Source: Modicisalibacter radicis (lineage in GTDB: Bacteria > Pseudomonadota > Gammaproteobacteria > Pseudomonadales > Halomonadaceae). Taken from it: DNA of 64,000 bases. Position 1 is the first letter of the stretch. Each line of letters begins with the position of its first letter. The notes under the pieces are model-generated. The model saw nothing but the letters and a program-made list of their open reading frames with translations, did no database searches and was not told the DNA's origin. Where the stretch lies: positions 1 to 64,000 of the forward strand of contig NZ_CAAHFN010000044.1 in NCBI RefSeq assembly GCF_900961225.1. The letters are read 5' to 3'. Positions 8,766 through 17,260 of the stretch are shown here, one piece after another. Both the position numbers and the translations under genes were made by a program.

Positions 8766-9758
8766 CTAGAGCGCGTCGATGCGGGTCAGCAGATCGAGGC
8801 GGCGCGCATCTTCCATGTAGGCCACTTCGATGGCATTGCGGGCCAGCGCCTTGAGTTGCTCGCGGTCCCAACCGAACGCCTCGTGGCAGGCCAGGTAGTT
8901 GTCGAGCACGCCCCCGCCGAAATACGCCGGATCGTCGGAATTGACGGTCAGCTTGAGCCCGGCGTCGAGCAGCGCCGGCAGCGGATGGTCGACCATCGCC
9001 TCGACCACCTTGAGCCGCACGTTGGACAGCGGGCAGACGGTCAACGGAATCTGCGCCTCGCGCAGCCGGGCGACCAGCAACGGATCCTCGAGACAGCGCA
9101 CACCATGATCGACACGCCCGATGTCGAGGCGATCCAACGCTTCGCTGATATAGCTGGCGGGCCCCTCCTCGCCGGCATGGGCGACCCGCGCCAGGCCCAG
9201 GTCCCGCGCCCGGGCGAAGACCTCGGCGAACTGCCCGGGCGGATTGCCGCGCTCCGCGCTGTCCAGCCCCACGGCGTCGATCAGCTCGAGGTAGGAGTTG
9301 GCCTGCTCCAGCACCTGCATCGCCTCTTCCGCCGGGCGGTCGCGCAGGAAACTCATGATCAACGCGCTCGACAGGTCGAGTTCGCGGGCGGCGCGGCGCA
9401 TCGCCCGGCGCAGCCCCTCGATCTGGGTGGCGAGGCTCACGCCGCGCCCCAGATGGGCCTGAGGGTCGAAGGACAACTCGACATGGACGACGCCCTCGGC
9501 ATGGGCGCGGCGAAAATAGGCCATCGCCAGATCGTCGAAATCATCGACCGTACGCAACACCGCCATGCCCTGGTAGTAAAGATCGAGAAACGACTGCAGG
9601 TCGTCGAAGGCATAGGCGGCGCGCACCGCCTCGACCGAGTGGTAGGCCAGCACCACGTCGTTGCGGGCCGCCAGTTCGAACATCAACTCGGGCTCCAGTG
9701 CCCCCTCGATGTGCAGATGCAACTCGGCCTTGGGTAGTGCTTTCAACCAATCGCGCAT
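8766..9758 (-). CDS. Adenine deaminase (type 2, Add-like)
   Basis: A 330-residue zinc aminohydrolase of the adenosine/adenine deaminase family. The metal site begins with KAELHLHIEGALEP (H14, H16), followed by AHAGEEG and the terminal TVNSDDPAYFGG. The IEG and SDDPAYF variants are typical of prokaryotic/fungal adenine deaminases (Aah1 type), whereas adenosine deaminases usually carry LDG and TDDP. The predicted reaction is adenine to hypoxanthine, the substrate of XdhAB. The ATG at 9758 gives the family N-terminus; a longer frame upstream looks non-coding. It is convergent with the permease and 58 bp downstream of cydC. Confidence 0.88.
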   Translation of the reverse strand: MRDWLKALPKAELHLHIEGALEPELMFELAARNDVVLAYHSVEAVRAAYAFDDLQSFLDLYYQGMAVLRTVDDFDDLAMAYFRRAHAEGVVHVELSFDPQAHLGRGVSLATQIEGLRRAMRRAARELDLSSALIMSFLRDRPAEEAMQVLEQANSYLELIDAVGLDSAERGNPPGQFAEVFARARDLGLARVAHAGEEGPASYISEALDRLDIGRVDHGVRCLEDPLLVARLREAQIPLTVCPLSNVRLKVVEAMVDHPLPALLDAGLKLTVNSDDPAYFGGGVLDNYLACHEAFGWDREQLKALARNAIEVAYMEDARRLDLLTRIDAL

Positions 9759-9816
9759 GATGGGCTCCCGAAAAAGTCGATGGCTCATCTTGCCCGAGTC
9801 GACCGTTTGCGCAAAG

Positions 9817-11523
9817 TCATTCGCGCGGCCGGCCGGCGAGCAGCTCGAGCGTACGCGCGACCCCCGGCAAGCCGTCGACGGCGTGAGCCAGAAACACCAC
9901 GCTTCGGCCTTGCAGCCAGCAGTCGAGCCGCGCGGCGATACGCGCCGCCGTCGCCGCATCGAGGCCGCTGAAGGGCTCATCGAGGATCACCAGCTGCGGC
10001 TCCTTGAGCACCACCCGCGCCAGTGCGATACGGCGTGCCTGGCCACCCGAGACCTGGCGCCCCGACTCCCCGACCCAGGTCTCCAGCCCCTCGGGCAGGT
10101 CACGGGCCCAGTCGGCCAGGTCGACGATCTCCAGCACGCGCCAGAGCGCCGTCTCGTCCGCGGCGGGGTCGCCCAGGCGCAGATTGTCCGCCAGACTGGC
10201 CTGGAACAGCTCGCTGTGCTGGGTCAGGTAGCCGACCCGGGCACGCAGTTCGCTCAAGGCGATGTCGCGCAGATCGATGCCATTGAACGTCACCGCTCCC
10301 GCCGTCGGGTCGAGTTGGCGAACCAGCAGCTGGCCGAGCGTCGACTTGCCGGCTCCCGACGCGCCCAGCACGGCCAGCCGCTCGCCGGGCGCGAGGCGCA
10401 GCGTCAGCGCCTCCAGCGCCGGGGCCAGGGTCGCCGGGTAGCGCACGCTGACCGCCTCGAGAGCGATCGCCGGCTTGTCCGCCGGCGCTGCGTGCGGCGC
10501 GTCGGCTTCGCGCAGCGTGCCCTGACGGCCCGCCAGCTCGTTGAGGCGCCGCGCCGCGGCCCGGGTCGCGCCCAACTGGGTGAAAGCCTGGGGCAGCCCA
10601 CCCAGCGCTTCGTTGAGGGCGAGCACGGCGAGCGGCATCATCACCATCACCGCCGCACTGATGCGCCCATCGACCTCGGCGTGCGCCGCGAGCCACAGCG
10701 CCAGCACCACGCACCCGCCGACCACCAGGTTGACCAGCGCGCTGCCCAGCGCCTGCCGACTGGCGAGGCGGCGCTGGTCGGCATAGAGCGTCGTCTCCTC
10801 CCCGGCCAGCGCGCGACGGTGGCTGGCCAGCGTACCGTAGCAGCGCAATTCGGCCAGCCCCTGGATCTGCTCGATGATTCGCCCGCGCAGGCGGTCCTGG
10901 CTGGCCACCCGGCGCCGGGCCGGGGCCATGCCGAGCCATGCCTGGCCGAATACCAGCCACAGCCACAGCACGCCCAGCGGAACCACCACCGCCAGCGCGA
11001 TGCCCGGCGCGAACCAGGCCAGCAGTGCCCCGACACCGCCGATCGCCAGTGCCGCCACCAGCGGCGGCGCCAGCAGGCGCAGATACAGCCCATCGAGGGC
11101 GTCGATATCGGCGGTCAGCCGGTTGAGCCATTCCGAGGCACGCAGTTGCGACAGCGTCTGCCCGTCGAGCCGGGTGAGCACCGAGAACATCCCGGCGCGC
11201 AGTTCGGCCAACACCCGCAACACCGTGTCGTGGTTGTAGAGCCGCTCGCAGTAGCGCGCCACCGTGCGGGTCACCGCGAACAGCCGGATGCCCGCGCCCG
11301 GCACGTAGACGTCCAGCGTGGCCATCGCCCCGGCGGCAAGCAGCGCACCGGTGACCGCCGTGGCGGTGATGAACCAGCCCGACAGCGCCAGCAGGCCGAT
11401 GCCCGAGGCAACAGTCAGCGCCATCAGCAGCGCGCCGGCGCTCAAGCGCCGGCTGCGGCGGCCCAGACGCCGCAGCCAAGGCGCGAAATCATCGCGTAAC
11501 GAAGGCTCAGACCGGGGCGTCAT
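9817..11523 (-). CDS. cydC: Thiol-reductant ABC exporter subunit CydC
   Basis: A 568-residue half-transporter: six-helix ABC exporter membrane domain at about 25-310, then a nucleotide-binding domain with Walker A LGASGAGKST, signature VSGGQARRIAL and Walker B LVILDEP. CydDC exports cysteine/glutathione to the periplasm, which is needed to assemble cytochrome bd. The ATG at 11523 is chosen because AGGAGG lies about six bases upstream, inside cydD. The two genes overlap by 17 bp and are co-translated. Last gene of the cyd operon. Confidence 0.93.
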   Translation of the reverse strand: MTPRSEPSLRDDFAPWLRRLGRRSRRLSAGALLMALTVASGIGLLALSGWFITATAVTGALLAAGAMATLDVYVPGAGIRLFAVTRTVARYCERLYNHDTVLRVLAELRAGMFSVLTRLDGQTLSQLRASEWLNRLTADIDALDGLYLRLLAPPLVAALAIGGVGALLAWFAPGIALAVVVPLGVLWLWLVFGQAWLGMAPARRRVASQDRLRGRIIEQIQGLAELRCYGTLASHRRALAGEETTLYADQRRLASRQALGSALVNLVVGGCVVLALWLAAHAEVDGRISAAVMVMMPLAVLALNEALGGLPQAFTQLGATRAAARRLNELAGRQGTLREADAPHAAPADKPAIALEAVSVRYPATLAPALEALTLRLAPGERLAVLGASGAGKSTLGQLLVRQLDPTAGAVTFNGIDLRDIALSELRARVGYLTQHSELFQASLADNLRLGDPAADETALWRVLEIVDLADWARDLPEGLETWVGESGRQVSGGQARRIALARVVLKEPQLVILDEPFSGLDAATAARIAARLDCWLQGRSVVFLAHAVDGLPGVARTLELLAGRPRE

Positions 11524-13240
11524 GGCCAACCTCCTGTCGTCGGGCGTGGTTCGTCAGTTCGATTCGTCGATGGGCCAAGCGCATCAGCGCCTGCTGATGC
11601 GTCGCGACGACGACCGTGGCGCCGCTGGCGATCAGTTCGCGCAGTCCCTCGATGACCAGCGACTGGGTTTCGCCGTCGAGACTCGCCGTGGGTTCGTCGA
11701 GCAGCACCAGCGGCGCGCGGGAGAGAAACACCCGCGCCAGCGCCAGGCGCTGGGCCTGCCCGCCGGAAAGACCGTAGCCGCGTTCGCCGAGCGGCGTCGC
11801 CAGCCCCGCCGACAAGCCATCGACGACCTCGTCCAGGCCGGCACGCCGCACGGCCGCCCAGAGTTCGGCATCGCTGGCCTGCGGCGCCGCCAGGCGCAGG
11901 TTGTCGGCCAGCGTGCCCTGAACGAGCCACGGGCGCTGGTCCATCCAGGCGACAGGGGGGGCGTGTTCGATCGCCAGTTCGCCGCTTTCGGCATCGATGA
12001 AGCCGGCCAACAGCTGCAGCAGGCTCGACTTGCCGCTGCCCGAGGGTCCGACCAGCGCGACGCACTCGCCGGCGGCGATCTCGAGATCGAGCGGCCCCAG
12101 TACCCGGCCCCGGCCCGGATGGGCGATCGTCACCCGGCGCAACGTGACAGCCGTGCCACGCGCGTCTGACGGAAGGGAATCGGCCGGACGCGGCTCGGCC
12201 GGACGCGGCTCGTCGGATGACGCCGCAGCCATGCGACCGCTGCCGTCCGGCACCGGCTCCCCGAGCAGCTCGAGCAGACCCTCGGCGGCCCCCAGCGCGG
12301 CGGCACGATCATGATAATGCTGCGACAGCGTCCGCAGCGGCTGGAAGAACTCCGGCGCCAGCAACAGCACAAACAAACCGCTGAACAGTGTCAACGCATC
12401 GGCGGGTCCGAAGGCGATGTAGCCGAGCAGGCCGAAGCCGATGTAGATCGCCACCATGGCGATCGCCACCGAAGCGAAGAATTCGAGCACCGCCGACGAC
12501 AGGAACGCCAGACGCAGCGTGCGCAGGCTGCGGCGACGATACTCGTCGGCGGCTGCATGCACTTCGTCGATGCTGTCGGCGGTCCGGTTGAACAGTTGCA
12601 GCGTGGTCACGCCGCGCACCCGGTCGAGAAAGTGCCCGGCCAGCCGGGTCACGGCGACGAACTGCTCGCGATTGAGCCGTTCGGCCCCCATCCCCACCAG
12701 CGCCATGAACAGCGGAATCAGCGGCGCCGCCAGCAGCAGCAGCGCCGCCGCCAGCCAGTCGAGCGAGGCCACCACCGCCAGGATCACCAGCGGCAGCACC
12801 AGCGTCAGGCGCATCTGCGGCAGGAAGCGGGCGAAGTAGCCATCCAGCGCCTCGACCTGCTCGACGAGCTGCTGGCCGAGCCCCGCCGAATGACGATCGC
12901 CGAGTCGCACCGGGCCCAGCGCGGCAAGATGATCGAGCAGCTCGCCGCGCACCCGGGCGCGGATGCGCAGGCTGGCCTCGGCGCCAGCGCGCTCCTGAAC
13001 CCACTGTGCCGCCGCGCGCAGAATCAGCACGCCGATCAGCCCGACGAACGCCTCGCTCAGCGCGGCAGGCGGCGAGGCCTGGGTAACCAGCCGGTCGACC
13101 AGCCAGGCCAGCAGGCCCATCTGGACGATCGTGCACAGGCCGGCCAGGATGCCGGCCGCACCCGCCAGGCGTAACCAGCCCCGGGCGTCACCGGCCAGGT
13201 CGCGAAGCCAGCGGCGGTTGTCGAGCTGCGGATCTAGCAT
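11507..13240 (-). CDS. cydD: Thiol-reductant ABC exporter subunit CydD
   Basis: A 577-residue partner of CydC with the same layout: membrane domain at about 20-320 and an ATPase domain with Walker A GPSGSGKSS, signature LSGGQAQRLAL and Walker B LVLLDEPTASLD. A linker of about 30 residues rich in Pro/Ala/Asp joins the two. It starts with ATG 22 bp after cydB, so the oxidase structural genes and their maturation exporter are one operon. The order cydA-cydB-cydD-cydC differs from E. coli, where cydDC is a separate locus. Confidence 0.93.
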   Translation of the reverse strand: MLDPQLDNRRWLRDLAGDARGWLRLAGAAGILAGLCTIVQMGLLAWLVDRLVTQASPPAALSEAFVGLIGVLILRAAAQWVQERAGAEASLRIRARVRGELLDHLAALGPVRLGDRHSAGLGQQLVEQVEALDGYFARFLPQMRLTLVLPLVILAVVASLDWLAAALLLLAAPLIPLFMALVGMGAERLNREQFVAVTRLAGHFLDRVRGVTTLQLFNRTADSIDEVHAAADEYRRRSLRTLRLAFLSSAVLEFFASVAIAMVAIYIGFGLLGYIAFGPADALTLFSGLFVLLLAPEFFQPLRTLSQHYHDRAAALGAAEGLLELLGEPVPDGSGRMAAASSDEPRPAEPRPADSLPSDARGTAVTLRRVTIAHPGRGRVLGPLDLEIAAGECVALVGPSGSGKSSLLQLLAGFIDAESGELAIEHAPPVAWMDQRPWLVQGTLADNLRLAAPQASDAELWAAVRRAGLDEVVDGLSAGLATPLGERGYGLSGGQAQRLALARVFLSRAPLVLLDEPTASLDGETQSLVIEGLRELIASGATVVVATHQQALMRLAHRRIELTNHARRQEVGHDAPV

Positions 13241-13262
13241 GCCGCCCTGCCCGGCGGCCCGC

Positions 13263-14267
13263 TCAATGATAGCCCTCGCCGAGGCGCACCTTGCCGCGGA
13301 ACACCCAGTAGGACCAGGCGGTGTAGCCCAGCACGATCGGGATCACGAACAGCACCCCCACCAGCAGGAACAGCTGCGACTCGGGGGCCGAGGCGGCGTC
13401 CCAGAGGGTGTAGTCCGGCGGCACCACGTAGGGCCAGCGACTCACCAGCAAGCCCAGGTAGGTGAAAATGAACAGCCCCATGGTGGCCAAAAAAGGCAGG
13501 ATGTCGCGCTCGCGCTTGACGCCCCACCCGATCAGCGCGGCACAGCCCAGTGCCAGCGCCGGCAGCAACCAGATGATCTCCAGATGGTCGAACCAACGCT
13601 CCCGGACACTGGCGTTGATGAAGGGCGTCCACAGGCTGACCACGACGAACACCGCGAGTACCGCCAACAGCAGCTTGACCACCAGACCACGCGCCCAGCG
13701 CTGGATGTAGCCCTCGGTCTTCATCGCCACCCAGGTCGCGCCGAGCAGTGCAAAGCCGGCCAGCATGCCCAGGCCGGTCAGCACCGAGAACGGCGTCAGC
13801 CAGTCGAAGGCGCCGCCGGTGTAGACCCGGTCCTGGGTCTCGAAACCCTGGATGTAGGCGCCGACCACCGCGCCCTGAGCGAAGGTGGCGACCGCCGACC
13901 CGCCGGCGAAGGCGATGTTCCACCACTTCTTGGCACTACGCGCCTTGAAGCGGAACTCGAAGGCGATGCCGCGAAAGATCAGTCCCGCCAGCATCAGGAA
14001 CACGCCGAGATAGAGCGCCGGCAGCAGAATCGTGTAGACCAGCGGAAAGGCGCCGATCAGCCCGGCGCCGCCGAGCACCAGCCAGGTTTCGTTGCCATCC
14101 CAGATCGGCGCCACGGAATTCATCATCACGTCGCGCGCCTCTTCGTCGGGGGCGAACGGAAAGAGCAGGCCCACGCCCAGATCGAAGCCGTCCATCAGCA
14201 CGTACATGATGACGCCGAAGGCGATGATCGCGGCCCAGATCAGCGAAAGATCGAGATTTCCCAGCAT
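13263..14267 (-). CDS. cydB: Cytochrome bd-type quinol oxidase, subunit II
   Basis: A 334-residue integral membrane subunit with the conserved N-terminal helix VLMDGFDLGVG and about eight or nine membrane segments. Its length matches CioB of cyanide-insensitive oxidases (about 335) rather than E. coli CydB (379). It starts at ATG 14267 after a CAGGAG ribosome site that overlaps the cydA stop. Only 22 bp separate it from cydD, leaving no room for a cydX-like small subunit at its usual place. Confidence 0.94.
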   Translation of the reverse strand: MLGNLDLSLIWAAIIAFGVIMYVLMDGFDLGVGLLFPFAPDEEARDVMMNSVAPIWDGNETWLVLGGAGLIGAFPLVYTILLPALYLGVFLMLAGLIFRGIAFEFRFKARSAKKWWNIAFAGGSAVATFAQGAVVGAYIQGFETQDRVYTGGAFDWLTPFSVLTGLGMLAGFALLGATWVAMKTEGYIQRWARGLVVKLLLAVLAVFVVVSLWTPFINASVRERWFDHLEIIWLLPALALGCAALIGWGVKRERDILPFLATMGLFIFTYLGLLVSRWPYVVPPDYTLWDAASAPESQLFLLVGVLFVIPIVLGYTAWSYWVFRGKVRLGEGYH

Positions 14268-14270
14268 GGT

Positions 14271-15695
14271 TCAGCTCCTGGAATCGGCATTGGGGGGTTG
14301 GTACTGACCGTCGTCGAACGGCACGTGGGAGGCCGACATCGGGCGCATGGCGCGGGTGACGTCCTGTACGTCCTGTACGTCGCCCTCGACCATGCCCTGG
14401 CGGATCACCCGTCCCAGGTAGTAGACACCGGCGATGAACACCACGGCGTAGACCAGGATGTAGCCGATCAGCGTGGTCAGCGCCATCCAGCCCGACAGCG
14501 ACGGTGTCACCGCCTCGGCCTGGGTCATCACGCCATAGATCAGCCATGGGGCACGCCCCACTTCGGTCACGAACCAGCCAGCGGTCACGGCGATGAACGG
14601 CGAGACGGTCATCAGGCGCAGTCCCTGCAGGAAGAAGCGATTGTGATAGACACGATCACCGCGACGCAGCAGCAAGCCGGCGACCGCGAAGGCGATCATC
14701 AGCACGCCCAGCCCGACCATGACGCGGAACGAGAAGAAGGTGATCCAGACCGGGGGGCGCTGGTCGGCGGGCACATCGGTGAGTCCGGGCACCACGCCGT
14801 TGGGATCGTGGGTGAGGATCAGGCTCGCGGCATGGGGAATCCCTATCTCGAAGTGGTTGGTCGCGCCCTCCTGATCCGGCCAGGCGAAGAGCAGCAACGG
14901 CACCCCGGCATCGCGCTCCCAGTTCCCCTCCATCGCCGCCACCTTGGTCGGCTGGTGCTCGAGGGTATTGACGCCATGAAAGTCACCGATGATCGCCTGG
15001 GCCGGGGTTGCGAACAGCAGCAGCCAGAGCGACATCGACAGTGCCTTGCGGTTGGCTTCGACATCGTGGCCGCGCAGCAGGTACCAGGCGCTGACCCCGC
15101 AGACCACGAAACCGCCGGTCAAGAACGACGCCAGCGCCATGTGCATGAAGCGATACGGGAATGAAGGGTTGAAAATCGCCTCGATCCAGGAAGTCACGTG
15201 GACCATGCCGTCACGCATCTCGTAGCCGGCGGGCGTCTGCATCCAGCTGTTGGTGGAAAGAATCCAGAACGCCGAGATGAAGGTCCCCAGGGCGACCATG
15301 ATCGCCGCGAACAGATGCACTCTGGGCGATACACGCTCCCGCCCGAACAGCAGCACGCCGAGGAACCCGGCCTCGAGGAAGAACGCCGTGACCACCTCGT
15401 AACTGAGCATCGGGCCGATGAAATTAGAGGTCGCCTGGGAGAAGTTGCTCCAGTTGGTGCCGAACTGGAAGGCCATGACGATGCCCGACACCACCCCCAT
15501 GCCGAAGACGATCGCGAAGACCTTGGTCCAGAATTCGGCCAGCCGCTCCCAGGCCGGGTTGCCTGTCCTGACCAGCAGTCCGTAGAGCAACGCCAGATAG
15601 GATGCCAGGCCGATAGTGAAGACCGGAAAGATGGCGTGAAAGGTTACGACAAACGCGAATTGCAATCGCGACAGGAAGACCGGATCGAGTTCCAT
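14271..15695 (-). CDS. cydA: Cytochrome bd-type quinol oxidase, subunit I
   Basis: A 474-residue heme-bearing subunit that oxidises ubiquinol and reduces O2. The N-terminal RLQFAFVVTFHAIFP supplies H20, the likely high-spin heme ligand. GMGVVSGIVMAFQFGTNW with its buried acidic partners, and the PYRFMHMALASF histidine follow. The short Q-loop and length below 500 place it in the CioA group rather than E. coli CydA (522). The ATG at 15695 is set by AGGAG six bases upstream; the in-frame GTG at 15701 overlaps that site. Near the C-terminus the VQDVQDV tract comes from a tandem 9-bp repeat. Confidence 0.94.
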   Translation of the reverse strand: MELDPVFLSRLQFAFVVTFHAIFPVFTIGLASYLALLYGLLVRTGNPAWERLAEFWTKVFAIVFGMGVVSGIVMAFQFGTNWSNFSQATSNFIGPMLSYEVVTAFFLEAGFLGVLLFGRERVSPRVHLFAAIMVALGTFISAFWILSTNSWMQTPAGYEMRDGMVHVTSWIEAIFNPSFPYRFMHMALASFLTGGFVVCGVSAWYLLRGHDVEANRKALSMSLWLLLFATPAQAIIGDFHGVNTLEHQPTKVAAMEGNWERDAGVPLLLFAWPDQEGATNHFEIGIPHAASLILTHDPNGVVPGLTDVPADQRPPVWITFFSFRVMVGLGVLMIAFAVAGLLLRRGDRVYHNRFFLQGLRLMTVSPFIAVTAGWFVTEVGRAPWLIYGVMTQAEAVTPSLSGWMALTTLIGYILVYAVVFIAGVYYLGRVIRQGMVEGDVQDVQDVTRAMRPMSASHVPFDDGQYQPPNADSRS

Positions 15696-15701
15696 GTCCA
15701 C

Positions 15702-16045
15702 TCCTAAACATACGAAATCAGGATCGCCGTCGATGCGGCATCTCAGGATCCCCGTAGACCTAGACCCCTAGTCGGCCGCCGCATGAAGCGACTCATCACA
15801 GGTTAGCCAAGTCACCTGTCATTGCGAGCCTTGAGCGATGACCATGGCCCGGGGATAGCCTCATGATACGCACGGCGAAAGGCCCTCTTGTAGCCTTATC
15901 GGGCGCGGCCAGTTGCCGCAGAACAGGAGCCGGGACGGGAGCGGAAACGGGCAATGTGGACAGGAGGCTGCGCGGGGTTGCGCCGGGCACCGGGCCCGAC
16001 GCAAGGAGAACCGCAAGGTGATTGTCGCGGCAGCGAAGCGGGCAG
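15702..16045. other. Intergenic leader between the antiporter gene and cydA
   Basis: About 345 bp without a credible gene. It holds the cydA ribosome site at its left edge and presumably the cydA promoter. I looked for an FNR/ANR box (TTGAT-N4-ATCAA), expected for a bd oxidase, and found no good match. A 64-residue minus-strand frame at 15796-15990 has no recognisable features. Confidence 0.5.
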
Positions 16046-17017
16046 TCAGACCATTTCGCTGCTGATCAGATAGGCATTGTAGGCCAGGTAGACGAGCAGC
16101 AGTGCACCGCCCTCGAAACGGTTGATCCGCCCCTGGCGGCCCCGCCAGCCGATACCGAAGACCAGCACCGCAAGCGTCAGCACCGCCACCACCGGCCAGT
16201 CGCGCAGTATCACCGCGGCCTCGGCGTCGATCGGCGTGATCGCGCCGGCCAGCCCTACCACGGCAAGCGAGTTGAACAGGTTAGACCCCACCACGTTGCC
16301 CAGCACCAGGTCGTGTTCGTTCTTGCGCAGTGCGCTGATCGACGAGGCCAGTTCGGGCAGCGACGTACCCACGGCGACCACCGTCAGGCCGATGACCAGG
16401 TCGCTGACGCCGAAGGCCTGGGCGATCTGCACCGCGCCCCAGACCAGCAGCCGCGAACTGACGATCAGCACCATCAGGCCGACGACCGTCCACAGGATCC
16501 CTGCACGCAGCGTCATCGGATGCTCGGCGAGCGAGGCCTCGGCGCTCACCCCCAGCGCATCGGTCGCGCCACCGCGGGCACGCCAGATGCTGAAGCCCAT
16601 GACCAGCACCAGCAGTACCAGCAGCACCACCCCATCGAGACGCGAGACCTGAGCGTCGAGCAGCAGCCAACCGGAAATCAGGGTGGCCCCGCCCAGCAGC
16701 GGCAGCTCTTGCCTGATGACCTGCGAATGAACCGTCAGTGGACTGAGCAGCGCCACGAGGCCGAGGATCAGCCCGATATTGGTTATGTTGGAGCCGTAGG
16801 CATTGCCCAGCGCCAGCCCGGGATTGCCCTGCCAGGCAGCCAGCACCGAGACCATCATCTCCGGCGCCGAGGTGCCGAAACCGATCACCAGGATGCCGAT
16901 CAGCAGTGATGGCAGGCCCAGGTGCCCCGCCGTGGCCGCCGCGCCGTCGACGAAACGGTCGGCACTCCATACCAGCAACAGCAGCCCCAGCACGACAGCT
17001 CCGATCGCTAGTAACAA
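16046..17017 (-). CDS. Calcium/sodium antiporter, YrbG family
   Basis: A 323-residue CaCA-superfamily exchanger with ten hydrophobic segments and the duplicated alpha repeats: GFGTSAPEMMVS with GNAYGSNITN, and AVGTSLPELASS with GNVVGSNLFN. It moves Ca2+ (possibly K+) against Na+ across the inner membrane. A perfect AGGAGG ends six bases before TTG 17017, giving MLLAIGAVVLG, which aligns with the E. coli YrbG start. The GTG at 17023 is part of that ribosome site, so TTG is preferred. It stands alone, with no operon partner. Confidence 0.9.
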   Translation of the reverse strand: MLLAIGAVVLGLLLLVWSADRFVDGAAATAGHLGLPSLLIGILVIGFGTSAPEMMVSVLAAWQGNPGLALGNAYGSNITNIGLILGLVALLSPLTVHSQVIRQELPLLGGATLISGWLLLDAQVSRLDGVVLLVLLVLVMGFSIWRARGGATDALGVSAEASLAEHPMTLRAGILWTVVGLMVLIVSSRLLVWGAVQIAQAFGVSDLVIGLTVVAVGTSLPELASSISALRKNEHDLVLGNVVGSNLFNSLAVVGLAGAITPIDAEAAVILRDWPVVAVLTLAVLVFGIGWRGRQGRINRFEGGALLLVYLAYNAYLISSEMV

Positions 17018-17260
17018 ATTCACCTCCTTTTGCTAACGTATGACTCCGCTCGCTCGGCCAGTCCGGGAGTGTCCGGCGGCATGATGCCCGAGTTGTCCGA
17101 ACGGGACCAGCGCTCGCCCCGACCCTATCGCCTGGAGCATTCAGCTCCTGCGGCGGCGCTGCTTCGCGGGCGTGGCATGAACGCTGTTCGACCATGGACA
17201 CTAAGCGGTTACACTGATGCCCATGGATGAGTTCCCTGATCACCAAAGGACGATGCCCCG

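Noticed and set aside
13131-15164. 677-residue plus-strand frame over cydB and cydA
   Set aside because: Same shadow composition, no motifs, no start signal.
15796-15990. Small minus-strand frame in the cydA leader
   Set aside because: 64 residues, Pro/Ala/Arg-rich, no ribosome site or homology that I recognise.
15702-16045. FNR/ANR box upstream of cydA
   Set aside because: Searched for TTGAT-N4-ATCAA; only poor partial matches such as TTGAGCGATG were found.
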